Assembly: GCF_000834635.1 (NCBI RefSeq)
Contig: NZ_JXQV01000043.1
Location: forward strand, 42,148-106,147
Length of the DNA stretch: 64,000 bases
Origin: Agrobacterium tumefaciens
GTDB taxonomy: Bacteria; Pseudomonadota; Alphaproteobacteria; Rhizobiales; Rhizobiaceae
Direction: 5' to 3'
Part shown: positions 54,950-62,912 of the stretch, piece by piece
How positions within the stretch are numbered: the stretch's first letter is position 1
Layout: every line of letters starts with the position of its first letter
Notes under the pieces: generated by a model
What the model saw: the letters and a program-made list of their open reading frames with translations, nothing else
The model's database searches: none
What the model was told of the DNA's origin: nothing
Translations under genes and position numbers: made by a program

Positions 54950-57084
54950 TAGTTCAAATCAATCCTATTTCCATTTACAACAATGTGAACACCCTCTATA
55001 GTAATAGTTCCGTCTTCTTTAAGTCTAATTGATGATTTACCGCATATAAATTCCATCATCCTTCCAGCTACAACACTTTTATTTTGGCCAACCTCTTCAT
55101 ATGCGCCAAGGAGGACAGACTTATTTTCGATTCCTTGAACTGAAAGTTGATAGCCACCTCCCACCGACACCGTCTTGACACCTCCAACGATTTCTGTGGA
55201 ACTGACCATAACCGTCTCCGCCTTATTCTTTCCGACGCCGATGATCATGTTGCCTTCACCCATGGCAGTTGCCGAGAGGAAACCAAGTTTATCCGTAAAG
55301 GAGGCCAGCTTATCACTAACAAGGTCACCTCCTACATTACGCATTAGCCCCATCGCTGACGTCACACTTCGTTGTAAAATGTTCGGGCCGACCATGAGCG
55401 TCATATTACCTCCGATAACTTCATCGTGGTTATTTCCTACCTCTATCGTCTTGTTATGACCTATAGATTCAGCTTGATTGTTATCAATACGTTTCGCTCT
55501 AGAGTTTTCGACGTGAATGCGATGATCTCTTTGAGCGTGGAGGTAAATCTCTTCACGACCATTTTCGTCTTCAAATGAGAGCTCATTAAAACCTTCGCCT
55601 TTGTGAGTTTGTGTTCGAAAAGTACTTCGGGTTTTATTCGCCGGTAAAGAATACGGCACCGTTTGCCGCGCATTCGGCACCACCCCCGTCACCAAAGGCC
55701 TATCCGGATCACCATCCACAAACGCAACCATCACTTCCATGCCGATGCGAGGTATGATCTGACCGCCCCAGGTAGAGCCTGCCCAGTTTTGGGCGACGCG
55801 GACCCAGCAAGTATCTGTCCCATCCTTCCTGGCCTTGCGGTCCCACGGGAACCATAGCTTGATGCGGCCATACTGATCCGGATGGATTTCTTCACCTTCT
55901 GGCCCTGCGACAATAGCCACCTGCGTGCCCTCAATCTTCGGACGCTTTGTGGTGCGGTGCGGGGTGAGAGGCACGCGGGCGGGGATGGCTTCGAAGGTGT
56001 TGCGGTATTCGGGCTCGTTGCTGTTGGTCTCATAGGAGCGATCCACAATGGTGTGGCTCGCTTTTATGATGACGTGTTCTTCGTATTCGTGTTCGGGGTG
56101 GGCAACCTCGTAAGGCGTGAAGCGGCGGCCTGCTTCGAGAATACGAGAGGTCGATCCGCCGAAGACGCGATCGTGGTCGGCTTCGATGGATTGCGCCCGC
56201 AGTTTTTGTGCTCGCTCTGCCTCTTCCACAGTCTTGATGCGGGCGGGATATTCGTAAAGTTCGCGCTTGGTCGCATCTGGCATCTGCACCAGTGATGGCG
56301 TCATATTGCCTGGCACCATGCCGGGTGTCTCGAAATTCCAGTCGGCACCTGCGCGCTGGCCCGACACATAGGAAAAGCGGCGAGCCCAGTCGTTAATGTG
56401 GTTGCGATCTGAGGAGCCTTGTGCCAATCTCACCCTGCCTTCGCCCTGAGCGGAAGGCGATGGTCCAAGCCATCCATTGGCGGTATCAGCCACATGCAGC
56501 TTGTGAGAGCCATCATAATGGCTGAACCAGTAAAAAAGTCCGTCTTCTTCGAACCGTCTAAGTAAATAAGACAGATCATCTTCGTTGAACTGCACACTAT
56601 AGTGTTGCACAGGCGGAACTATGATGATGCCTGATGTATCCGGGGCGGGAATGCCGTGTTCGGAAAACAGCGTCTCGACCACATCCACCGACGTCTTGTC
56701 CATCCAGATGCGGCAGTCGGAGCGGCGGGATAGCAGCCACATTTGCGGGCGGATGGTCATGGAATAGGAGCGCAGGCCGCGGGTGATCGGTGGTCCTTCA
56801 TGGAGGTCCGTGACCAAGCCATTGAAGGGGCGGCGGATGCCGCTTCCCTCGTCGCCGTCGCCCTGTTGCACCTCGATTGACACATCCACCAATCGACCGA
56901 TCAGCTCTTCCGGCTTGACCGCTTCTTTCTTGGCACGGACATTCAACTGTATCTCGAAAAGCTGCGAGACACCCTCGGTGATTTCCATCCGCTCGGGCAG
57001 CAATTGGTCTTCGCCAAGCGGCGACTTGACCTTCAAAACACGGCTGGCCTGGATGAAATCGGACGACGATGGTTGTTCGGTCAC
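54949..57084 (-). CDS. vgrG: Type VI secretion spike protein VgrG
   Basis: 711 aa from the GTG at 57084 with GGAGATAGACT upstream. gp27-like base (about residues 20-360), gp5 OB domain (GRIKLWFPWDRKARKDG, WVRVAQNWAGSTWGGQIIPR, then DPDRPLVTGVVPNA, about 400-470) and a C-terminal beta-prism with repeats such as GHNKTIEVGNNHDEVIGGNM. No extra catalytic domain follows. The last third of the gene (54949 to about 55650) is AT-richer than the first two thirds, as if the cargo-specific end had been exchanged. Confidence 0.95.
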   Translation of the reverse strand: MTEQPSSSDFIQASRVLKVKSPLGEDQLLPERMEITEGVSQLFEIQLNVRAKKEAVKPEELIGRLVDVSIEVQQGDGDEGSGIRRPFNGLVTDLHEGPPITRGLRSYSMTIRPQMWLLSRRSDCRIWMDKTSVDVVETLFSEHGIPAPDTSGIIIVPPVQHYSVQFNEDDLSYLLRRFEEDGLFYWFSHYDGSHKLHVADTANGWLGPSPSAQGEGRVRLAQGSSDRNHINDWARRFSYVSGQRAGADWNFETPGMVPGNMTPSLVQMPDATKRELYEYPARIKTVEEAERAQKLRAQSIEADHDRVFGGSTSRILEAGRRFTPYEVAHPEHEYEEHVIIKASHTIVDRSYETNSNEPEYRNTFEAIPARVPLTPHRTTKRPKIEGTQVAIVAGPEGEEIHPDQYGRIKLWFPWDRKARKDGTDTCWVRVAQNWAGSTWGGQIIPRIGMEVMVAFVDGDPDRPLVTGVVPNARQTVPYSLPANKTRSTFRTQTHKGEGFNELSFEDENGREEIYLHAQRDHRIHVENSRAKRIDNNQAESIGHNKTIEVGNNHDEVIGGNMTLMVGPNILQRSVTSAMGLMRNVGGDLVSDKLASFTDKLGFLSATAMGEGNMIIGVGKNKAETVMVSSTEIVGGVKTVSVGGGYQLSVQGIENKSVLLGAYEEVGQNKSVVAGRMMEFICGKSSIRLKEDGTITIEGVHIVVNGNRIDLN

Positions 57085-57130
57085 AGTCTATCTCCGCTAT
57101 ACATACGCAAAAATCTCGGGCTCAACGCAA

Positions 57131-57631
57131 TTAGAGACGCTCTCCGACGAGATATGCGTATTTAAACTTCGTCGCGTTGTTTGGGACGTCATCGATTTTT
57201 GGACCAAACATCAGCTCAGGCGTCAAAACGGTGCCGATCTCTTTTCCGGATTGCGCGGTTCCCAGAAGGTAGATGTCTCGCGACATAAACACCTGATTAC
57301 CGAAGGAATTGCCGATGGCGTAATTGACCTGCAAAGCGAATGCGCCGTGGCCCTTCTGGAGAAGAGCTTGCTTGATCTTGGCATCATTCGCCTTGAGCCA
57401 CTTCTTGAGCCAGACCGATAGCGAGTATTCATTGACCCCGCCCGATATTTGGCTGAAGACAGCAGCGACGGCACCGCCAGCAGCCATCCGAGAGTTGAAT
57501 TGGCGAGGCCCATCGGGCAGAGACATATAGGATGAGTCAGGACCCTTCCCCATGCGTTGAACAGGTACGACTTCATCCTCGCGCACCGGGCGCACGACGA
57601 AAGAGTCCGTTGAAACAGCGAAATTTGGCAT
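57131..57631 (-). CDS. Unknown protein between hcp and vgrG
   Basis: 166 aa from the ATG at 57631. No known domain is recognised. It has no signal peptide and no cysteine at all, so it is not a cysteine amidase of the Tae type that I recall in this position in A. fabrum. Notable stretches are DGPRQFNSRMAAGGAVAAVF, SLSVWLKKWLKAND, and NYAIGNSFGNQVFMSRDIYL. It could be a structural or regulatory T6SS component or an effector adaptor. It is 142 bp downstream of hcp across a strong hairpin and 46 bp upstream of vgrG. Confidence 0.7.
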   Translation of the reverse strand: MPNFAVSTDSFVVRPVREDEVVPVQRMGKGPDSSYMSLPDGPRQFNSRMAAGGAVAAVFSQISGGVNEYSLSVWLKKWLKANDAKIKQALLQKGHGAFALQVNYAIGNSFGNQVFMSRDIYLLGTAQSGKEIGTVLTPELMFGPKIDDVPNNATKFKYAYLVGERL

Positions 57632-57733
57632 TGATAACTTCTCCCAGCAGCGTCCGAGAGCGGACGGTAAACACCTGGCACAAATGGAACCTGCGCGTAT
57701 CCGAACTGTCGGAACTGCGATGACGCAAGAGCT

Positions 57734-57762
57734 GGCCCGGCGCGCCATGGAAGCGCCGGGCC
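57734..57762 (-). terminator. Strong hairpin after hcp (partial terminator or 3'-end stabiliser)
   Basis: A perfect 10-bp GC-rich stem (57734-57743 with 57753-57762) and 9-base loop lie 11 bases after the hcp stop. There is no T-run on the minus strand. Hcp is needed in far larger amounts than the proteins encoded downstream, so a stabilised hcp mRNA end or partial termination is plausible. Confidence 0.5.
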
Positions 57763-57773
57763 GGACCGATCTG

Positions 57774-58250
57774 TTAACCGGCCTTGGTTGTTGCCAGATC
57801 GTAAGAAGCGATCATTGGCGCCTGCTGCGTGTTGTTTTCATCGGCAGGCGTGTACTTAACTTCCATCTTGGTGAAGTTGAGCTTAATGGTCTCCACGGGG
57901 CGATCACCGCTGGAATCGACGGAGTAGCTGGCGATCAGTGTGTTCGTCAGCAGGTACTGGATGTAGGTGTTGCCTGGGTCACCTGTCGTTACGAGATGGA
58001 TCGTCGCAAGCTTGCCCTGGCGGCCAGAGCACGCTTCACTGAAAAGCTTTGTGGAGGACGAGTCGCTCACCTTGGTGAGAATAACTTCCGAAATGGTGGG
58101 CTCGGAGGCTTCGCGGTTTGCAGCAGAACCAGCAGAGGTGTTCATGTTGCGGGATACGTTCCAGTGAATGGCCTCGATATCCATCCACTTGCGGTGTTCT
58201 TCGTGAGTCGCATCACCCTGAATACCGTCGATCTGCAAATAAATTGGCAT
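57774..58250 (-). CDS. hcp: Hcp, type VI secretion tube protein
   Basis: 158 aa from the ATG at 58250 (MPIYLQIDGIQGDATHEEHR). The family blocks IHWNVSRN, SEPTISEVILTKVSDSSS and VETIKLNFTKMEVKYTP are clear. It polymerises into the expelled inner tube. It lies 60 bp downstream of clpV and is followed by a strong hairpin. Confidence 0.95.
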   Translation of the reverse strand: MPIYLQIDGIQGDATHEEHRKWMDIEAIHWNVSRNMNTSAGSAANREASEPTISEVILTKVSDSSSTKLFSEACSGRQGKLATIHLVTTGDPGNTYIQYLLTNTLIASYSVDSSGDRPVETIKLNFTKMEVKYTPADENNTQQAPMIASYDLATTKAG

Positions 58251-58310
58251 GCTTAATGCTCCTGTAGCTAATGAAAGACCTCTTGCTCCGAGGTCGTGTT
58301 TGCCTCTCAA

Positions 58311-60965
58311 CTACTGCCGCATGCGCCGGGACTTCCCATCCGACGCGGCAACTTTATCCACTGCACCCTTTTTGGCTGCTGCGAATTCATCACTTTCCCC
58401 AGCCGCTTCGACAATGATGTCGAAACCGCTTTCACCAAAATCGACAGTAATCCGCTTCACCTTCTCGCCAGCGATGACCTTTTCCAGGAAAAAGCTGGAG
58501 AGTGGCGGCAACAAATCCCTGCCAATCATGATTTCGATGGCGCGTGCGCCAATTTCGCTCGAGCCCGCCCGTCCGACCAGCGCGTCACGGGCGCGATCTG
58601 AAAGAGCCAACTCCGTGCCGTAGGCGTCATGGACGCGCCCGCTGACCTTTGCGATCTGCATATCGACGATACGGGAAAGCTGCTCCGGCCCCAAAGGCAT
58701 GAACGGCAGAATGACCGTTCGCCCAAGGAATGCCGGTTTGAACTGTTTCGTCAGTTCCGGCATCAGCAGCGCTTCCAGAGCCTCTCCATCCGGCATCGTG
58801 TCCGGGTCGGCAGCGAGTGCCGTCAGCAGCTCCGAACCTGTGTTCGCGGTCATGAAAATGGTGGTGTTCTTGAAGTCGATGTCCCGGCCCTCGCCGTCTT
58901 TCAACATGCCTTTATCGAAAACCTGATAAAATATATCCTGCACGCCCGGATGCGCTTTGTCGATTTCGTCCAGCAACAGCACGCCAAACGGGCGGCGGCG
59001 AACGGCCTCTGTCAGAACGCCACCCTCACCATACCCCACATAACCGGGTGGCGAGCCGAGAAGGAGGGAGACCTTATGCTCTTCCTTGAACTCGGACATG
59101 TTGATCGTCGTCAGGTGGCTGTTACCGCCATAGAGCATGTCAGCTAGCGAAAGCGCGGTTTCCGTCTTGCCTGTGCCCGACATGCCAACCAGCAGGAACA
59201 CTGCAGGCGGACGACGCGGATCGGACAAACCAGCGCGGGCAGCGCGCATGGCATCGGCAATGCGATCAATCGCCCAGTCCTGACCCACAACCCGTTGCTT
59301 CATGCGCTGGTCAAGCGATCTCGCACTCTCAATCTGGTCCGCCAGCAATTTACCAAGGGGGATACCAGTCCAGCGCGAGACAACAGCGGCAATCATTTCC
59401 CGGTCAACAACTGTCGGGACCAACCTCTCGTCACTGTTGTCAGGGGCTATCGCCAAAGCTTTGCGCTTCTTTTTGGCAGCATCAGCGCCGCCCTTGCCGT
59501 CGTCTTGCACACTCAGCGCGGCGATTTCGGCGTCGTAGCGCGAGTGCAGCCCTTCAATCGCCGTGTCCAGATTTCCAATTTCGGACTTAATCGCATCAAT
59601 GCGGGCGGTTATGTCCTCGCTTGCTGGTTCACGCGCCAGCCATTCCAGTTCGGTGGAAAGGAGTGTTCGTTCATTCTCCATGGATCGCAGCTTTTCAGGA
59701 AGCGTCTGGCGTGCCAGCGACACAGCGGCAGATGCCGTATCCAACAAACTGACGGCCTTGTCGGGCAGTTGGCGGGCGGGCATGTAACGAGCGGACAATT
59801 GCACCGCGGCGACAATCGCCTCATCACGGATAACGACGCCGTGATGCTGCACAAAACTATCCGCAACACCACGCAACATGCGAATGGCAGTCGCTTCATC
59901 CGGCTCGCGCACATGCACAGGTTGGAACCGCCGGGTCAGAGCCGCATCCTTCTCGAAGTATTTCTTGTATTCAGCCCAGGTGGTGGCGGCGACAGTCCGA
60001 ACTTCACCTCTGGCAAGTGCAGGCTTTAATATATTTGCTGCATCGCCCTGCCCGCTGGCGCCACCCGCACCAACCAGACCATGTGCTTCATCGATGAAAA
60101 GAATGATGGGATCAGTTGAACGCTTTACCGCGTCAATCACCCCGTGCAACCGCCTCTCAAACTCTCCCTTAACGCCAGCCCCGGCCTGAAGCAGCGACAG
60201 ATCGAGGCTCAACAGCCGAACATTTCGCAATTTTTCGGGCACGTTGCCTGACACGATTTCCAGCGCCAGAGCTTCGGCGACTGCGGTTTTGCCAACGCCA
60301 GCCTCTCCCACCAGAATAGGGTTGTTCTGCCGACGGCGAGTCAGGATATCAACCATCTGGCGAAGTTCGTCGTCACGGCCAATGACAGGATCCAGCTTTC
60401 CTGTGCGTGCATCGTCGGTCATGTCCTGAGTGTAGAGGCGCAGGAAATCATTCTGCTCTTTGCCCGCACCGCCGAGCGCTGGATCTGTCCGATTTTCTGT
60501 CGGTTGCGACACATCTTCGCTTCGCAAACGCTCTAAAGCGCCGCGATCCATGAGTTTAAGCGACGGAAAAGCGGCGCGGACCATGCTGCGCAGCGATGCG
60601 TCCTCGTCCAAAGCCAGCAAAAGATGCAGCAGCGCAATCTTTGTGCGGCCATCCTGCAGGGATGCCAGAAGCCAGGCCTCACGTCCTGCAGTCAACACGT
60701 TTTGCGAAAGTGCCAGTGCTTCCCCATCACCAATCGCAGCCTCATCGAGAGCACGATCAATCTCGGATTGGAGCTTGTCTGTCGGTATCTGAAGTTGCTG
60801 GAAAAGGTCAGCGTTGGTGTCCGATTCCACAACTGCACACAACCAGTGGGAAATATCTACAAATTGATGACCGCGCCGCGCAGCTATAGATGCAGCGCTT
60901 TCAAGCGACACGCGCAACCCCGGCTCAAGCGCTTCTACTAGGCGATTGAGATCAATTTGCGACAT
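58311..60965 (-). CDS. tssH: ClpV (TssH) T6SS sheath-recycling AAA+ ATPase
   Basis: 884 aa, ATG at 60965. N-terminal ClpN repeats (about residues 1-150), first AAA module with Walker A GEAGVGKTA (about 220-228) and Walker B ILFIDEAHGLVGAG, a short middle domain, and a second AAA module with Walker A VGMSGTGKTE (about 592) and Walker B LLLDEIDKAHPGV. The short middle domain separates it from ClpB. It disassembles contracted TssB/TssC sheath. It is the first gene of the minus-strand effector operon, divergent from tssA. Confidence 0.95.
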   Translation of the reverse strand: MSQIDLNRLVEALEPGLRVSLESAASIAARRGHQFVDISHWLCAVVESDTNADLFQQLQIPTDKLQSEIDRALDEAAIGDGEALALSQNVLTAGREAWLLASLQDGRTKIALLHLLLALDEDASLRSMVRAAFPSLKLMDRGALERLRSEDVSQPTENRTDPALGGAGKEQNDFLRLYTQDMTDDARTGKLDPVIGRDDELRQMVDILTRRRQNNPILVGEAGVGKTAVAEALALEIVSGNVPEKLRNVRLLSLDLSLLQAGAGVKGEFERRLHGVIDAVKRSTDPIILFIDEAHGLVGAGGASGQGDAANILKPALARGEVRTVAATTWAEYKKYFEKDAALTRRFQPVHVREPDEATAIRMLRGVADSFVQHHGVVIRDEAIVAAVQLSARYMPARQLPDKAVSLLDTASAAVSLARQTLPEKLRSMENERTLLSTELEWLAREPASEDITARIDAIKSEIGNLDTAIEGLHSRYDAEIAALSVQDDGKGGADAAKKKRKALAIAPDNSDERLVPTVVDREMIAAVVSRWTGIPLGKLLADQIESARSLDQRMKQRVVGQDWAIDRIADAMRAARAGLSDPRRPPAVFLLVGMSGTGKTETALSLADMLYGGNSHLTTINMSEFKEEHKVSLLLGSPPGYVGYGEGGVLTEAVRRRPFGVLLLDEIDKAHPGVQDIFYQVFDKGMLKDGEGRDIDFKNTTIFMTANTGSELLTALAADPDTMPDGEALEALLMPELTKQFKPAFLGRTVILPFMPLGPEQLSRIVDMQIAKVSGRVHDAYGTELALSDRARDALVGRAGSSEIGARAIEIMIGRDLLPPLSSFFLEKVIAGEKVKRITVDFGESGFDIIVEAAGESDEFAAAKKGAVDKVAASDGKSRRMRQ

Positions 60966-61184
60966 GCAGCGAGCCTCCAGTTTGGATCATTCCACAACGT
61001 GACGTGGCATAGTTAGGTTGCTAAAACTCGCTTGTCTAGCCGAAAGTTGCATTTTTATTTGACGAGTTTAAAAAGGGGTGGTCACAATTATGCCTCATTT
61101 TCCATAAGTCTGTTCAATCAATAACCTTACGTAACGGAAGTAACTGTCACAGAACTATCATTTTCTACGGGGGATAAACTGGCT
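60966..61184. promoter_or_regulatory. Divergent promoter region between clpV and tssA
   Basis: 219 bp, AT-richer than the flanking genes. On the plus strand TTGACG (61059-61064) is followed after 18 bases by CACAAT (61083-61088), a possible tssA promoter. This region must drive both the structural (tssA-B-C...) and the clpV-hcp-effector operons. I could not identify a regulator-binding site with confidence. Confidence 0.5.
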
Positions 61185-62243
61185 TTGGATCTCAATGAAG
61201 ACATTTCAGTTAAAGAATACCTTGGCGATTGTGGAGAAAATATTCGCTCCAACCAAAGAACTCGCGAACTATATTACAAAATTAAAGACGAAAGAAACCA
61301 AGCAAGAGCAGAAGAGCGCACTGTCTCACCACAAGAAGTTCTTCGGGTTTCTAATAAATGGACAGAGGTCAGCAATCTCGGATTGCAAATTATATATTCG
61401 GAAAGTCGCGACGTTGAAATATTAGCATGGCTTGCTGAAGCAGAACTACGCTTAAAGGGCTTTCTCGGGCTGCGTGAAGTTTACCGCGTTACATATGATA
61501 TATTTTGCAACCAGTGGGACTCGGTCCGCTCTATCAGCGACGAGGATGATGATGAAAGATTTGCACCCTTTGCCGGTTTGAACGGCATTGGCAGCGAGGG
61601 AACGCTCATTCAGCCTTTGCGCCTCAGCTCTCTCATTCCTGGCGGCAAATTCGGTGAGAACACGCTTTGGGATTTCCAGCTGGCACAACGATCATCCGAA
61701 ACCAAACGCAAGGAAGAGCTGTATAACGCGGCGTCCGAAGCAGGCATTGCGGCCATGTCGACCCATCTTGCGCAGGTCAATGCGTGTCTGTCGCTGTTTG
61801 ATGAGATCAGCATGATCCTCTCGCAGAAATGCGGGGCGAATGCGCCTGCCAGTTCCAACATTCGCAACGCCCTGATCGAGGTCGCAGCCGCTATCCGCGC
61901 GCTTGGCGGGCGCGACGAAATTCCTGCTGCCGTCGGCGAGATTGCACGGATAGCGGAGGATGGCGGCGCACCAGCACAGCCAGCGGTTCAGAAAACAGCG
62001 ATAAAAAATCCCGAAGAAATCGCTTCACGTGACGAAGCTTTTGAAACTCTTCTTACAGTTGCGCGTTATTTCCGCCGGATGGAGCCACATTCTCCAATAT
62101 CGCTGGCCATTGAAACACTGGTTCGCAGGGGGCGCATGGATTTTTCAGAATTGCTCGCGGAGCTTTTACCCGAGGCGCAGGCACGCAACGCTGTGCTGAC
62201 GGCTGCGGGCATCAAGCCCGGCGGCGAGAACAACGGAAAATAG
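61185..62243 (+). CDS. tssA: TssA (ImpA) T6SS baseplate/cap protein
   Basis: 352 aa from a TTG at 61185; a CTG at 61179 is nearer the GGGGGAT site and also possible, and no in-frame ATG lies nearby. The N-terminal ImpA domain is recognisable (WTEVSNLGLQIIYSESRDVEILAWLAEAELRLKGF, about residues 51-85, contains the conserved SRD-E--W--EA core). The C-terminal half (about 260-345) has FRRMEPHSPISLAIETLVRR, typical of the VasL/TssA end. It organises tube-sheath assembly. Confidence 0.9.
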   Translation: MDLNEDISVKEYLGDCGENIRSNQRTRELYYKIKDERNQARAEERTVSPQEVLRVSNKWTEVSNLGLQIIYSESRDVEILAWLAEAELRLKGFLGLREVYRVTYDIFCNQWDSVRSISDEDDDERFAPFAGLNGIGSEGTLIQPLRLSSLIPGGKFGENTLWDFQLAQRSSETKRKEELYNAASEAGIAAMSTHLAQVNACLSLFDEISMILSQKCGANAPASSNIRNALIEVAAAIRALGGRDEIPAAVGEIARIAEDGGAPAQPAVQKTAIKNPEEIASRDEAFETLLTVARYFRRMEPHSPISLAIETLVRRGRMDFSELLAELLPEAQARNAVLTAAGIKPGGENNGK

Positions 62244-62309
62244 TGAAACCACGGGAGCGTGAGCGCTCTCTTCAGTCAGCAATGCCCAAAAGGCATCAAG
62301 GAGGTTTGA

Positions 62310-62819
62310 ATGGCAAGTGTGCACGAAAAGCTGGAGCGGGTTCGCAAGCCCCGCGTTCACATTAAATACGAGGTGGAAACCGAAGGCGCGATGGTGGTGA
62401 AGGAACTGCCGTTTGTGGTTGGTGTTCTGGGCGATTTTTCCGGCAACCCGACGCAGCCGCTAAAGCCATTCGGTGAGCGAAAGTTCGTTCAGATCGACCG
62501 CGACAATTTCGATGAAGTCATGCGCCGCATGACACCTGGTCTGAACATTGCCGTTCCTAACACGTTGCAGAACGATGGCACCGATATTCAGGTGAACCTG
62601 AAGTTCGAAAGCATGGACGATTTCCTTCCGGCATCGGTTGTCGACCAGGTGCCTGCGCTCAAAGCGCTGCTCGATGCGCGCAACGAATTGCGTGACCTTC
62701 TGTCCAAGGCGGACAGATCCGAAGACCTTGAGCGGCTGTTGGAGGACATCCTTCAGAACAAGACGGATCTCGGCAAGCTCGTATCCGAACTGAAAGAGAA
62801 AAATGGCGCACCACAGTAA
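62310..62819 (+). CDS. tssB: TssB (ImpB) contractile sheath small subunit
   Basis: 169 aa, ATG at 62310 with the strong site [32 protein letters not shown] and [11 protein letters not shown], then [16 protein letters not shown], identify TssB. It forms the sheath with TssC, encoded 93 bp downstream. Confidence 0.96.
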   Translation: MASVHEKLERVRKPRVHIKYEVETEGAMVVKELPFVVGVLGDFSGNPTQPLKPFGERKFVQIDRDNFDEVMRRMTPGLNIAVPNTLQNDGTDIQVNLKFESMDDFLPASVVDQVPALKALLDARNELRDLLSKADRSEDLERLLEDILQNKTDLGKLVSELKEKNGAPQ

Positions 62820-62847
62820 TTCGCTGCAGTTCAACCTGTCTTTGATG

Positions 62848-62894
62848 GCCCCGGCGCACGGGGCTTCACCTGTTCTAGCGGCGAAAGACGCCGC
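62848..62894 (+). repeat. Two tandem hairpins between tssB and tssC
   Basis: A 6-bp stem at 62848-62853/62859-62864 and another 6-bp stem at 62878-62883/62889-62894, each with a 5-base loop, occupy most of the 93-bp gap. No T-run follows either. They may set mRNA stability or processing between the two sheath genes. Confidence 0.4.
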
Positions 62895-62912
62895 ATTTGG
62901 AAGGATTGAAAA

